A stretch of 64,000 nucleotides of DNA from Rubrivivax sp. (lineage in GTDB: Bacteria; Pseudomonadota; Gammaproteobacteria; Burkholderiales; Burkholderiaceae_C), in assembly GCA_020852865.1 (NCBI GenBank), contig JADYZZ010000065.1:62001-126000 (forward strand), written 5' to 3'. Both the position numbers and the translations under genes were made by a program. This document shows, piece by piece, positions 19,048-27,691 of the stretch. Within the stretch, counting starts at the first letter, position 1. Every line of letters starts with the position of its first letter. Under the pieces are notes generated by a model that was not told the DNA's origin, made no database searches, and saw only the letters and a program-made list of their open reading frames with translations.

Positions 19048-19545
19048 ATGCCCCCTGATCGTGCGCTTGCCGCTGCCCTGGTCGCCTGCGTCGGCCTGCT
19101 CGGCGCCGCGCCGGCCTGCGCCGACAGCTCGGCCTCCTCGGCCATCGCCCACAGCGCCTCGGCCTCGGTAGGCAGCCTGTCGACCTCGCTCGAGAACTCG
19201 AGCGACAGCTCGAACAAGGGGCGCGACGTCGCCGCGGGCGACTACCGCATCGTCGAAGTCGCCGCCGCGCCCGAGCGCGCCGGGGGCGACGGCGGCGATG
19301 CGCGCGGCGCGCTCATGCGGCTGCGGCTCGCCGCCGTCGCCGGCAGCGGCGCCGCGGGCGAGTTCTTCCTCTACGTGCCGCAGGCTGCGCTCGAGCTGGG
19401 CGGGATCGCCGTCGGCCAGCGCCTGCGCGCGCAAGCGCGTCCCTACGGCATCGAGTTCGCGCAGGGCGAAACGGGCCGCGCCTTCTTCCTGCTGCTGGCC
19501 GACGAGTGGTACCGCGAGCTGCGCACGCGGCCGGTGGCCGGCTGA
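19048..19545 (+). CDS. Exported protein of unknown function
   Basis: A 165-residue protein. Residues 1-25 form a signal peptide (ALAAALVACVGLLGAAPACA). A Ser-rich stretch follows (SSASSAIAHSASASVGSLST), then a soluble domain with RIVEVAAAPER, MRLRLAAVAGSG and LYVPQAALELGGIAVGQRL. I do not recognise a named domain; similar short Ser-rich exported proteins occur in Burkholderiales as I recall. ATG at 19048 has GAGG seven bases upstream; an earlier ATG at 19009 is possible. It directly precedes, and may be translationally linked to, the DUF2145 gene, so both could act together in the periplasm. Confidence 0.75.
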   Translation: MPPDRALAAALVACVGLLGAAPACADSSASSAIAHSASASVGSLSTSLENSSDSSNKGRDVAAGDYRIVEVAAAPERAGGDGGDARGALMRLRLAAVAGSGAAGEFFLYVPQAALELGGIAVGQRLRAQARPYGIEFAQGETGRAFFLLLADEWYRELRTRPVAG

Positions 19546-20621
19546 ACGCGCGCGGCGCCCTGCGCCGGCCGACGGCGGCGCACGTGGCGCACGTGGCGCA
19601 CGTGGCGCACGTGGCGGGGGTGGCGCGGGCGGCGCGCGTCGCGTCGGCCGCGCTGGCCGCGCTGGCCGCGCTGGCCGCGCTGGCCGCGCTGGCCGCGCTG
19701 GCCGCGCTGACCGCCCTGCTGCCGCTGCCGGCCGCCGCGAGCCTGGCCTATTGCGACCCCGGCGGCCAGCTCGGTGCCGAAGACAAGGACCGCCTGCTGC
19801 GCTTTGCCGCCGTCGTCAAGGGCGAGCTCGAGCGCTCGGGCGCGCGCCTCGCGCTCGTCGCGCGCTCCGGGCTCGATCTGCGCCGCATCGCGGTGCGCTA
19901 CTCGCACGCCGGCATCACGCTGCGCGCCAGCCCCGAGACGCCCTGGGCGGTGCGCCAGCTCTACTACGCCTGCGACGCCGGGCTGCCGCGGCTGTTCGAC
20001 CAGGGCATGTCGGCCTTCCTGATGGGCACCGACGACGCACGCGTGGGTTACATCTCGCTCGTCTTCCTGCCCGAGCCGCAGGCTGCGGCACTCGAGCGCG
20101 CCGCGCTCGACAACGCGCGTGCGCGCTCGCTCGTGGCGGCCGAGTACAGCGCCAACGCCTATCCGTTCAGCCTGCGCTACCAGAACTGCAACCAGTGGCT
20201 GGCCGAGCTGCTGGCCAGCGCCTGGGGCGACCTGCCGGCGGGCGACAGGGGCGGCACGGGCGACAGAGGCAACGGGGGCAACGGGGCCAACACGGGCGAC
20301 GCACGCAGCGCCGCACAGCGCTGGCTGCGCGACCAGGGCTACGCGCCCTCGCGCCTGGAGATCGGCTGGTGGCTGATGCGCGCCGCGGCCTTCGTGCCCT
20401 GGGTGCACAGCGACGACCATCCGGGCGAGGATCTCGAGCGCAACGTCTTTCGCGTCAGCCTGCCGGCGGACCTCGAGGCCTTCGCGCACGCGCAGGCCCC
20501 GGGCGCCACGCGCGTCGAGCTGTGCCACGCCGACGGTCGCGTCGTGCTGCGCCGCGGCTGGACGGCGATCGCCGAGGGCTGCCGCCCGGACGCAGGCGAC
20601 GAGGTGATCCCGCTGCCTTGA
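19506..20621 (+). CDS. DUF2145 family exported protein
   Basis: The conserved part (LAYCDPGGQLGAEDKDRLLR, YSHAGITLRASPETPWAVRQ, YYACDAGLPRLFDQGMSAFL, NAYPFSLRYQNCNQWLAEL) matches the DUF2145 family of unknown function. The Cys in YQNCNQW plus the His in YSHAGI look like a papain/NlpC-type pairing, which is my inference. The start is uncertain: GTG 19506 would overlap the previous gene by 40 bases and place HVA and LAA tandem repeats in front; GTG 19620 gives a tidy signal peptide (MARAARV then LAA repeats, ending LPLPAAASLA). A Gly/Asp/Asn-rich repeat insert (about 20237-20300) interrupts the domain. Confidence 0.78.
   Translation: MVPRAAHAAGGRLNARGALRRPTAAHVAHVAHVAHVAGVARAARVASAALAALAALAALAALAALAALTALLPLPAAASLAYCDPGGQLGAEDKDRLLRFAAVVKGELERSGARLALVARSGLDLRRIAVRYSHAGITLRASPETPWAVRQLYYACDAGLPRLFDQGMSAFLMGTDDARVGYISLVFLPEPQAAALERAALDNARARSLVAAEYSANAYPFSLRYQNCNQWLAELLASAWGDLPAGDRGGTGDRGNGGNGANTGDARSAAQRWLRDQGYAPSRLEIGWWLMRAAAFVPWVHSDDHPGEDLERNVFRVSLPADLEAFAHAQAPGATRVELCHADGRVVLRRGWTAIAEGCRPDAGDEVIPLP
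19581..19625 (+). repeat. 9-bp tandem repeat (CACGTGGCG x4 plus variant)
   Basis: Four exact CACGTGGCG copies at 19581-19616 and a GGGGTGGCG variant at 19617-19625. In the DUF2145 frame they read His-Val-Ala. The unit is a multiple of three, so copy-number change keeps the frame. If translation begins at 19620 the repeats lie in the leader rather than the protein. Confidence 0.95.
19653..19715 (+). repeat. 9-bp tandem repeat (CTGGCCGCG x6 plus variant) in signal peptide
   Basis: Six exact CTGGCCGCG copies at 19653-19706, then CTGACCGCC. They encode Leu-Ala-Ala units that form the hydrophobic core of the DUF2145 signal peptide, so slippage would lengthen or shorten that core in steps of three residues. 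Confidence 0.95.
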
Positions 20622-20646
20622 GCCCGGCGCCGGCAGCACGCGAGAT

Positions 20647-22572
20647 TCAGCGCGGGTCGGCCGCAGCCGCAGCGAGCCGGGGCAAGCCGGCCGGCGGCTC
20701 GCCGCCCGGGCCGGATCCGGCCGGCACCGCAGCCTCGGCGCTGTGCTGCAGCGCCCACATGCGCGCGTAGCGCCCGCCGCACGCCAGCAGCTCGGCGTGC
20801 GCGCCGCGCTCGACCACGCGGCCGGCCTCGAGCACGACGATCTCGTGTGCGTCGACCACCGTCGACAGCCGGTGCGCGATGACGAGCGCCGTCTTGCCCT
20901 GCGCCGCGCTCGCCAGCTCGGCCTGGATGGCGCGCTCGTTGGCGCTGTCCAGCGCCGAGGTGGCCTCGTCGAAGATCAGGATCGGCGGGTTCTTCAGCAG
21001 CGTGCGCGCGATCGCCACGCGCTGCTTCTCGCCGCCCGAGAGCTTGAGCCCGCGCTCGCCGACCATCGTGTCGTAGCCGGCGGGCGCAGCCGCGATGAAG
21101 TCGTGGATATGCGCGGCGCGCGCCGCCGCCTCCACTTCGGCGCGGCTGGCGCCCGGGCGGCCGTAGGCGATGTTGTAGAAGACGGTGTCGTTGAACAGCA
21201 CCGTGTCCTGCGGCACGATGCCGATCGCGGCGCGCAGGCTGGCCTGCGTCACGTCGCGCAGATCCTGGCCGTCGATCGTGATGCGCCCGCCGTTCACGTC
21301 GTAGAAGCGGTACAGCAGCCGCGCCAAGGTGCTCTTGCCGGCACCCGAGGAGCCGACCACGGCCACCGTGCGTCCGGCCGGGATCTCGAAACTCACCCCG
21401 CGCAGGATCGGCCGCGCCGGGTCGTAGGCGAAGTGCACGTCCTCGAAGCGCACCACGCCCCGGCGCACCGCGAGCGCGGGTGCGCCCGGCCTGTCGGCCA
21501 CCTCGCGCTCGCGCTCGAGCAGGCCGAACATCTTGTCGAGATCGGTCAGCGCCTGCTTGATCTCGCGGTACATCATGCCCAGGAAGTTGAGCGGGATGTA
21601 GAGCTGGATCATGAAGCCGTTGATCATCACCAGGTCGCCCAGCGTCAGGCGGCCGGCCACCACGCCCTGCGTCGCGCGATACAGCATCGCCACCAGCGCC
21701 GTGGCGATGATGAGCTGCTGGCCGCTGTTGAGCAGCGACAGCGTGCTCTGGCTCTTGAGCGCCTCGCGGCGCAGCCGCTCGAGGCTCTCGTCGTAGCGGC
21801 GCGCCTCGAACTCCTCGTTGTTGAAGTACTTGACGGTCTCGTAGTTGAGCAGCGAATCGACGGCGCGCGTGTGCGCCGTCGAATCGAGCTCGTTCATGCG
21901 GCGGCGGAACTGCGTGCGCCACTCGGTCACGGTGAAGGTGAAGACGATGTAGACGACGAGCGCGGCGACGGTGATCCAGGCGAAGGCGGCGTCGAACTTC
22001 AGCGCCAGGATCGCCAGCACCAGCGTCACCTCGACGACGGTGGGCAGGATGCTGTAGATCGAGTAGCTGATGAGCGAGTGCACCGCGCGCGTGCCGCGCT
22101 CGATGTCGCGCGTCATGCCGCCGGTCTGGCGCTCGAGGTGAAAGCGCAGGCTGAGCGCGTGCAGGTGGCGGAACACCTCGAGGCTGACGCTGCGCGCCGT
22201 GCCTTCGGTGGCCTTGGCGAAGACGAGCTCGCGCAGCTCGGTGAACAGCGACGTGCCGAGGCGCAGCAGCCCGTAGGCGACGAGCAGGCCGACCGGCACG
22301 ACGAGCATCGCCGCGGCCAGGCCGGCCGGCGTGCCGGGCTTGATGGCGAGCGCGTCGACCAGCTCCTTGAGCAGGATCGGCACGCCGACGTTGGCCAGCT
22401 TGGCGCCCAGCAAGAAAGCGAGCGCCAGCGCGACGCGCCCGCGGTAGCGCCACAGATAGGGCAGCAGCTTGCCGAGCGTGGCCCAGTCCGAGCGGGCACG
22501 GGTCGCGGCGGACGCAGCGGCCGCATGGCCCGGCAGCGCCGGCGCCGCCGCGACGGGCGGCTGGTGTCTCAC
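20647..22572 (-). CDS. Atm1/HMT1-type ABC exporter (half-transporter)
   Basis: A 641-residue fused membrane/ATPase protein. After about 30 variable residues come six transmembrane helices (about 45-330) with TRDIERGTRAVHSLISYSIY and the telltale ETVKYFNNEEFE of the Atm1/HMT1/AtmA group, which exports glutathione conjugates or sulfur species and aids metal tolerance. The ATPase has Walker A VGSSGAGKSTLAR, signature LSGGEKQR and Walker B ILIFDEATSALDS. GTG 22572 is chosen because upstream codons up to 22686 would overlap the divergent thioesterase gene. It converges on the DUF2145 gene with 25 bases between. Confidence 0.9.
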   Translation of the reverse strand: MRHQPPVAAAPALPGHAAAASAATRARSDWATLGKLLPYLWRYRGRVALALAFLLGAKLANVGVPILLKELVDALAIKPGTPAGLAAAMLVVPVGLLVAYGLLRLGTSLFTELRELVFAKATEGTARSVSLEVFRHLHALSLRFHLERQTGGMTRDIERGTRAVHSLISYSIYSILPTVVEVTLVLAILALKFDAAFAWITVAALVVYIVFTFTVTEWRTQFRRRMNELDSTAHTRAVDSLLNYETVKYFNNEEFEARRYDESLERLRREALKSQSTLSLLNSGQQLIIATALVAMLYRATQGVVAGRLTLGDLVMINGFMIQLYIPLNFLGMMYREIKQALTDLDKMFGLLEREREVADRPGAPALAVRRGVVRFEDVHFAYDPARPILRGVSFEIPAGRTVAVVGSSGAGKSTLARLLYRFYDVNGGRITIDGQDLRDVTQASLRAAIGIVPQDTVLFNDTVFYNIAYGRPGASRAEVEAAARAAHIHDFIAAAPAGYDTMVGERGLKLSGGEKQRVAIARTLLKNPPILIFDEATSALDSANERAIQAELASAAQGKTALVIAHRLSTVVDAHEIVVLEAGRVVERGAHAELLACGGRYARMWALQHSAEAAVPAGSGPGGEPPAGLPRLAAAAADPR

Positions 22573-22670
22573 GGCGGCGGCGCGGCCGCGTAGCCGCCGC
22601 GCGCGGGGGCGGTCGATGACCGGTGTTGCATTGGCCGATTGTCGCCGCGCGCCGCGTTTAGCATCGCGCC

Positions 22671-23114
22671 ATGCACGACAACCCACCGAACGCGCAGCCG
22701 GCCAGGGCCGCGCATCACCGGCTGGCGCCGCTCACGCTGCACGGCGACCACGAACTCGTGCTGCGCGTGATGCCGCTGCCGGCCGACGTGAACGCCAACG
22801 GCGACATCTTCGGCGGCTGGATCATGGCCCAGGTCGACCTCGCCGGCGGCGTGCTGCCCGGCCGCATCGCCAAGGGGCGCATCGCCACCGTGGCGGTGAA
22901 CCAGTTCGTCTTCAAGCAGCCGGTGAGCATGGGCGACCTGCTGAGCTTCTACGCCCGGGTCGAACGCGTCGGCAAGACGTCGATCACGGTGCACGTCGAG
23001 GTCTACGCCGAGCGCAACCCGGCCGACGTCCAGGTCGTCAAGGTGACCGAGGCGCAGCTCACCTACGTGGCGATCGACGCCGCGGGCCGGCCGCGCGCGC
23101 TGCCGCGCGACTGA
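22671..23114 (+). CDS. Acyl-CoA thioesterase, YciA-like hotdog fold
   Basis: A 147-residue single hotdog-domain enzyme that hydrolyses short to medium acyl-CoA. The active-site loop NANGDIFGGWIMAQVD (Asp and Gly positions as in YciA) and TVAVNQFVFKQPVSMGDLL are typical. It starts 98 bases from the divergent Atm1-type gene and faces the beta-oxidation operon, with which it shares substrates. A palindromic element follows directly after the stop. Confidence 0.9.
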   Translation: MHDNPPNAQPARAAHHRLAPLTLHGDHELVLRVMPLPADVNANGDIFGGWIMAQVDLAGGVLPGRIAKGRIATVAVNQFVFKQPVSMGDLLSFYARVERVGKTSITVHVEVYAERNPADVQVVKVTEAQLTYVAIDAAGRPRALPRD

Positions 23115-23116
23115 GC

Positions 23117-23162
23117 CTGTGAAAACATGAGTCGCGCGCGGGCGTGACGCACATCTTCACAG
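23117..23162. repeat. Palindromic post-stop element, copy 1
   Basis: CTGTGAA at 23117-23123 is mirrored by TTCACAG at 23156-23162, three bases after the thioesterase stop and between convergent genes. The left arm (23117-23144) matches 24 of 28 bases with a copy at 34281. It may act as a transcription terminator although it lacks a U-tail. Confidence 0.6.
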
Positions 23163-23239
23163 ATCCTGAACCGATGCGGCCTTGCTGCTTCGCCTGATCC
23201 CGCGAAAGGCGAGCCGGACGCAGCCCGGCCAGGGCGCGC

Positions 23240-24016
23240 TCAGAACCGGCTGAAGTCGGGCTTGCGCTTCTGGAAGAAGGCCGTGAAGGCCTCGATCGCC
23301 TCCGGGCTGCGCAGGCGCGCGCTGAACAGTTCGCCCTCGCTGCGGATGGCGGCCAGCACCTGCTCGCGCTGCGGCGCGCGCATCAGCCGCTTGGCCTCGC
23401 ACACCGCGCCGGGCGGCAGCGCATTGAAGCGCTCGGCCACGCGGCGCGCGTGGCGCACCACCTCGGCGGCCGGCAGCACCGCGTTGGCGATGCCGCAGTC
23501 CACGGCCTGCTCGGCCGTGAAGGGCTCGCCCAGCAGCAGCTTCTCGGCCGCGCGCCGCTGGCCCATCAACTGCGGCACGAGCAGGCTGGACGCGAACTCG
23601 GGAACGAGGCCGAGGCCGACGAAGGGCATCGCCAGGCGCGCCTCGTCGCTGACGTAGACGAAGTCGCAATGCAGCAGCAGCGTCACGCCGACGCCGATCG
23701 CGGCGCCGGTGACGGCGGCCACCACCGGCTTGTCGCATTCGAGCAGCGCGCGCATGAAGCGGAACACCGGCGCATCGGCCGGGTCGGCGCCGCCTTCGCC
23801 GGGGCGGCGCTGCATGAAGTCCTCGATGTCGTTGCCGCTGGTGAAGATGCCCGGCTGCCCGGTGAGGAGCACGGCGCGCACGGCCTTGTCCGCGCGCGCC
23901 GCATTCAGCGCGTCGGCCATCGCCTGGACCATCTCGACGGTGAGCGCGTTCTTCTTCTCGGGGCGCGCGATCTCGATCGCCTGAACGCCGTTCAGGGTGG
24001 CGGTCCTGATATGCAT
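23240..24016 (-). CDS. Enoyl-CoA hydratase/isomerase family protein
   Basis: A 258-residue crotonase-fold enzyme. Oxyanion-hole segments are FTSGNDIEDF (about 58-67) and GAAIGVGVTLLLHCDFVY (about 103-120). The usual catalytic Glu pair is only partly kept: LVPEFASSLL offers one Glu, as in isomerase-like members, so hydration of enoyl-CoA or double-bond isomerisation are both possible. It is the last gene of the fatty-acid degradation operon, 28 bases behind the thiolase. Confidence 0.9.
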   Translation of the reverse strand: MHIRTATLNGVQAIEIARPEKKNALTVEMVQAMADALNAARADKAVRAVLLTGQPGIFTSGNDIEDFMQRRPGEGGADPADAPVFRFMRALLECDKPVVAAVTGAAIGVGVTLLLHCDFVYVSDEARLAMPFVGLGLVPEFASSLLVPQLMGQRRAAEKLLLGEPFTAEQAVDCGIANAVLPAAEVVRHARRVAERFNALPPGAVCEAKRLMRAPQREQVLAAIRSEGELFSARLRSPEAIEAFTAFFQKRKPDFSRF

Positions 24017-24044
24017 CGGCTCGTCTCCTGGTCGTGGCGCGTGC

Positions 24045-25274
24045 TCAGACGCGTTCGAGGATGCCGGCGGCGCCCTGCCCCATGCCCACGCACATCGTCA
24101 CCATGCCGTACCTGAGCTTGCCCCGGCGCAGCGCGTGCACCACGGTGGCGGCGCGGATGGCGCCGGTGGCGCCCAGCGGATGGCCCAGCGCGATCGCGCC
24201 GCCCATCGGGTTGACCTTGGCCGGGTCCAGGCCGACGCTGCCGATGACGGCGAGCGCCTGCGCGGCGAAGGCCTCGTTCAGCTCGATCCAGTCGAGGTCG
24301 TCCAGCTTCAGGCCGGCATGGCCCAGCGCCGCCGGAATCGCCTCGATCGGCCCGATGCCCATGATCTCGGGCGGGACGCCGCGCGCGGCGAACGAGACGA
24401 AGCGCGCCAGCGGCGTGAGGCCGAAGGTCCTGACGGCCTTGTCGCTGGCGAGGACGAGCGCGCCGGCGCCGTCGCTCGTCTGGCTGCTGTTGCCGGCAGT
24501 GACGCTGCCCATGCCGGTGGCCTTGCCCGAGGGGTCCCGGGGGGCGGCAAACACCGGCTTGAGCCGGGCCAGGCCCTCTAGGCTGGTGTCGGCACGCGCG
24601 CCTTCGTCGAGGCTCACGCGGCGCGTCGTGACGCGGACCTCGCCGCTGGCAAAGTCGGGGGCACGCTCGATCACCTCGACGGGCGTGGTCTCGTCGGCGA
24701 ACTCGCCCGCGGCCTGCGCCGCCAGCGCCTTGCGGTGCGAAGCGAGCGCGAATTCGTCCTGCGCCTGGCGGCTCACCTTCCACTGCACGGCCACCTTCTC
24801 GGCCGTGAGGCCCATGCCGTAGGCGATGCCGACGTTTTCGTCGCGCGCGAAGACCGCCGGGTTGTAGCTCGGCTTGTTGCCGCCCATCGGCACCAGGCTC
24901 ATGCTCTCGGCGCCGCCGGCGATCATGACGTCGGCCTCGCCGACGCGGATGCGGTCGGCCGCCATCTGCAGCGCCGTCAGGCCGCTGGCGCAGAAGCGGT
25001 TGACGGTGACGCCGCCCACCGAGTTCGGCAGCCCGGCGAGCACCATCGCCACGCGCGCCATGTTCATGCCCTGCTCGGCCTCGGGGAAGCTGCAGCCGAT
25101 GACGGCGTCCTCGATCGCTTTCGGGTCCAGCGTCGGCACCTGGGCCAGAGCGCTCCTCACCGCGGCGACGAGCAGGTCGTCGGGCCGCATGGTGCGGAAC
25201 ACGCCGCGCGGCGCCTTGCCGATCGGGGTGCGGGTGGCGGCGACGATGTAGGCGTCCTGAACTTGCTTGCTCAT
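24045..25274 (-). CDS. Acetyl-CoA C-acyltransferase (3-ketoacyl-CoA thiolase)
   Basis: A 409-residue thiolase that cleaves 3-ketoacyl-CoA in the last beta-oxidation step. Nucleophilic Cys in NRFCASGLTALQMAAD (about residue 91), the GHPLGATGA histidine loop and the second Cys in VTMCVGMGQGAA are intact. It starts 13 bases after the multifunctional fadB-like gene and probably forms a complex with that product, as FadA does with FadB. Confidence 0.93.
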   Translation of the reverse strand: MSKQVQDAYIVAATRTPIGKAPRGVFRTMRPDDLLVAAVRSALAQVPTLDPKAIEDAVIGCSFPEAEQGMNMARVAMVLAGLPNSVGGVTVNRFCASGLTALQMAADRIRVGEADVMIAGGAESMSLVPMGGNKPSYNPAVFARDENVGIAYGMGLTAEKVAVQWKVSRQAQDEFALASHRKALAAQAAGEFADETTPVEVIERAPDFASGEVRVTTRRVSLDEGARADTSLEGLARLKPVFAAPRDPSGKATGMGSVTAGNSSQTSDGAGALVLASDKAVRTFGLTPLARFVSFAARGVPPEIMGIGPIEAIPAALGHAGLKLDDLDWIELNEAFAAQALAVIGSVGLDPAKVNPMGGAIALGHPLGATGAIRAATVVHALRRGKLRYGMVTMCVGMGQGAAGILERV

Positions 25275-25287
25275 GATGGCGTCCCGG

Positions 25288-27672
25288 TCAATTCCGAACG
25301 GGCTTGCCGGTCTGCAGCATGCCCATGATGCGTTCCTGGGTCTTGGGGTGGCCGAGCAGGGCGGCGAAGTGCCGGCTTTCCTGCTTCATCAGGTACTCCT
25401 CGCTCACCAGGGTGCCGGCATCGACGTCGCCGCCGGTGACCACCTCGGCGATCAGCCCGGCGATGTGCAGGTCGTGCGCGCTGATGAAGCCGCCCTCGCG
25501 CAGGTTGACGAGCTGGCCGCGGATGGTCGCCGCGCCGCTGCGGCCCGCCACCGGGAAAAGCCGGCGCGCCGGCGCGCGCCAGCCGCTGGCGGCCATCGCC
25601 CGCGCTTCGTTGAGCGCGACGAAGAGCAGTTCGTCCTTGTGCGGCACGACGACGTCGCTCTCGAGCAGGTAGCCGAGCCGGCGCGATTCGAGCGCGCTCG
25701 TGCCGACCTTGGCCATGGCGGCGTTCTGAAAGCCATCGGCGAGGAACTTCAGGATGTCGGCGTCGGCGTTGCCGGCCGCCGCCATCTCGGCGGCGCGACG
25801 CGCGATGTAGGTGAGGCCGCCGCCGGCCGGCAGCAGGCCCACGCCCACTTCCACCAGACCCATGTAGGACTCCATCGCCGCGACGCGCCGCGCGCAGTGC
25901 ACCGCGAGCTCGCAGCCGCCGCCCAGCGCCAGTCCGCGCACCGCCGCCACCACCGGCACCAGCGCATAGCGCAGCCGCAGCAGCGCGGCCTGCAGGCCGG
26001 ATGCGGCCTCGGCCACGCCCGCGACGCCGCTCTTCATGAAGATCGGCATCACCTCTTCGAGGTTGGCGCCGGCCGAGAACACGTCGTCGGGCGACCAGAT
26101 CACCAGGCCCTGCCAGCCCGCCTCGGCGAGATCCAGCGCCTTGACCAGGCCTTCGCCGACCGTCGGACCGATGAGGTGCAGCTTGGAGGTGATGCTGGCG
26201 ATCAGCACCTCGCCGTCGAGCGTCCACAGCCGCACGTGGTCGTTCTTCCAGACCTCGGTGCCGCTGTCGAGCGCGGCCGCCGCGCCGGCGCCGCCCACGC
26301 TTTCGGGGAAATGCTGGCGCCGGTACACCGGCAGGCTGCTGCGCGGCACGTACGCCTTCTTCGCCGGGCTCCACGAGCCCTCGGGCCGGTGCACGCCGTC
26401 GCGCCCGTCGAACACCCAGTCGGGCAGCGCCGCTGCGGCCAGCGCCTTGCCCGCGTCGATGTCCTCCTTGATCCACTGCGCCACCTGCTGCCAGCCGGCC
26501 GCCTGCCACAGCTCGAAGGGCCCTTGCTTCATGCCGAAGCCCCAGCGCAGCGCGAAGTCGACGTCGCGTGCGTTGTCGGCGATCGCCTCGAGATGCACCG
26601 CGGCGTAGTGGAAGCCGTCGCGCAGGATGGCCCACAGGAACTGCGCCTGCGGGTGGCTCGATTCGCGCAGCAGCTTCAGCCGCTCGGGCGCGGGCTTCTT
26701 GAGCATGCGCTCGACGATCGGCTCGGCCTTGCCGCCGCCCGGCACGTAGTCGGCCTTGGCCGGGTCGAGGCGCAGGATGTCCTTGCCGACCTTCCTGTAG
26801 AAGCCCGCGCCGCTCTTGTGCCCCAAGGCGCCTTTCTCGATCAGGCCGGCCAGCACCGGCGGCGTGGCGAAGAGCGGGTAGAAGGGATCGGACTGCAGCG
26901 TGTCCTGCATCGTCTTGATGACGTGCGCCATCGTGTCCAGGCCCACGACGTCGGCGGTGCGGAAGGTGCCGCTGGAGGCGCGGCCGAGCTTCTTGCCGGT
27001 GAGGTCGTCGACGACGTCGTACGCGAGGCCGAAGCGCTCGGCCTCGGTCATCGTCGCCAGCATGCCGGCGATGCCGACGCGGTTGGCGACGAAGTTGGGC
27101 GTGTCCTTGGCGCGCACCACGCTCTTGCCGAGCGTGCTGGTGACGAAGCTCTCGAGGCGGTCGAGCACCTCGGGCCCGGTGGCCGGCGTCGCGATCAGCT
27201 CGACCAGCGCCATGTAGCGCGGCGGGTTGAAGAAGTGGATGCCGCAGAAGCGCGGCCGCACCGCCTCGGGCAGCGCCTCGGCGAGCCTGGTGATCGACAG
27301 CCCCGAGGTGTTGCTCGCGACCGTCGCGTGGGCGGCGAGCGCCGGCGCCACCTTGGCATACAGATCGAGCTTCCAGTCCATGCGCTCGGCGATGGCCTCG
27401 ATGACGAGATCGCATTCGCCCAGGCGCGCCAGGTGCTCCTCGTAGTTGGCCGCCTCGATCAGCGCGGCATCCTCGGCGGCGCCGAGCGGCGCGGGCTTGA
27501 GCTTCTTCAGCTGGTCGACGGCGCGCGTGACGATGCCGTTCTTCGGACCCTCCTTGGCCGGAAGGTCGAACAGGAGCACCGGCACCTTGCAGTTGACGAG
27601 GTGGGCGGCGATCTGCGCGCCCATCACGCCGGCGCCGAGCACGGCCGCCTTGCGCACGGGGAAACGATTCAT
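25288..27672 (-). CDS. 3-hydroxyacyl-CoA dehydrogenase / enoyl-CoA hydratase, bifunctional
   Basis: A 794-residue enzyme. The NAD-binding dehydrogenase comes first (GAGVMGAQIAAHLVN, residues about 13-27; CGIHFFNPPRYMALVELIA) and the crotonase-fold hydratase second (about 470-660; SPDDVFSAGANLEEVM, RGLALGGGCELAVHC). This order is the reverse of E. coli FadB, where the hydratase leads, and is the common form in betaproteobacteria. It performs steps two and three of beta-oxidation. Spacing to its neighbours is 13 and 19 bases, so it is co-transcribed. Confidence 0.93.
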   Translation of the reverse strand: MNRFPVRKAAVLGAGVMGAQIAAHLVNCKVPVLLFDLPAKEGPKNGIVTRAVDQLKKLKPAPLGAAEDAALIEAANYEEHLARLGECDLVIEAIAERMDWKLDLYAKVAPALAAHATVASNTSGLSITRLAEALPEAVRPRFCGIHFFNPPRYMALVELIATPATGPEVLDRLESFVTSTLGKSVVRAKDTPNFVANRVGIAGMLATMTEAERFGLAYDVVDDLTGKKLGRASSGTFRTADVVGLDTMAHVIKTMQDTLQSDPFYPLFATPPVLAGLIEKGALGHKSGAGFYRKVGKDILRLDPAKADYVPGGGKAEPIVERMLKKPAPERLKLLRESSHPQAQFLWAILRDGFHYAAVHLEAIADNARDVDFALRWGFGMKQGPFELWQAAGWQQVAQWIKEDIDAGKALAAAALPDWVFDGRDGVHRPEGSWSPAKKAYVPRSSLPVYRRQHFPESVGGAGAAAALDSGTEVWKNDHVRLWTLDGEVLIASITSKLHLIGPTVGEGLVKALDLAEAGWQGLVIWSPDDVFSAGANLEEVMPIFMKSGVAGVAEAASGLQAALLRLRYALVPVVAAVRGLALGGGCELAVHCARRVAAMESYMGLVEVGVGLLPAGGGLTYIARRAAEMAAAGNADADILKFLADGFQNAAMAKVGTSALESRRLGYLLESDVVVPHKDELLFVALNEARAMAASGWRAPARRLFPVAGRSGAATIRGQLVNLREGGFISAHDLHIAGLIAEVVTGGDVDAGTLVSEEYLMKQESRHFAALLGHPKTQERIMGMLQTGKPVRN

Positions 27673-27691
27673 GGCGAACTCCAGGGCGCGA

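Noticed and set aside
19581..19715. Possible CRISPR-like array
   Set aside because: The repeats are 9 bp, contiguous and without spacers; they are coding minisatellites.
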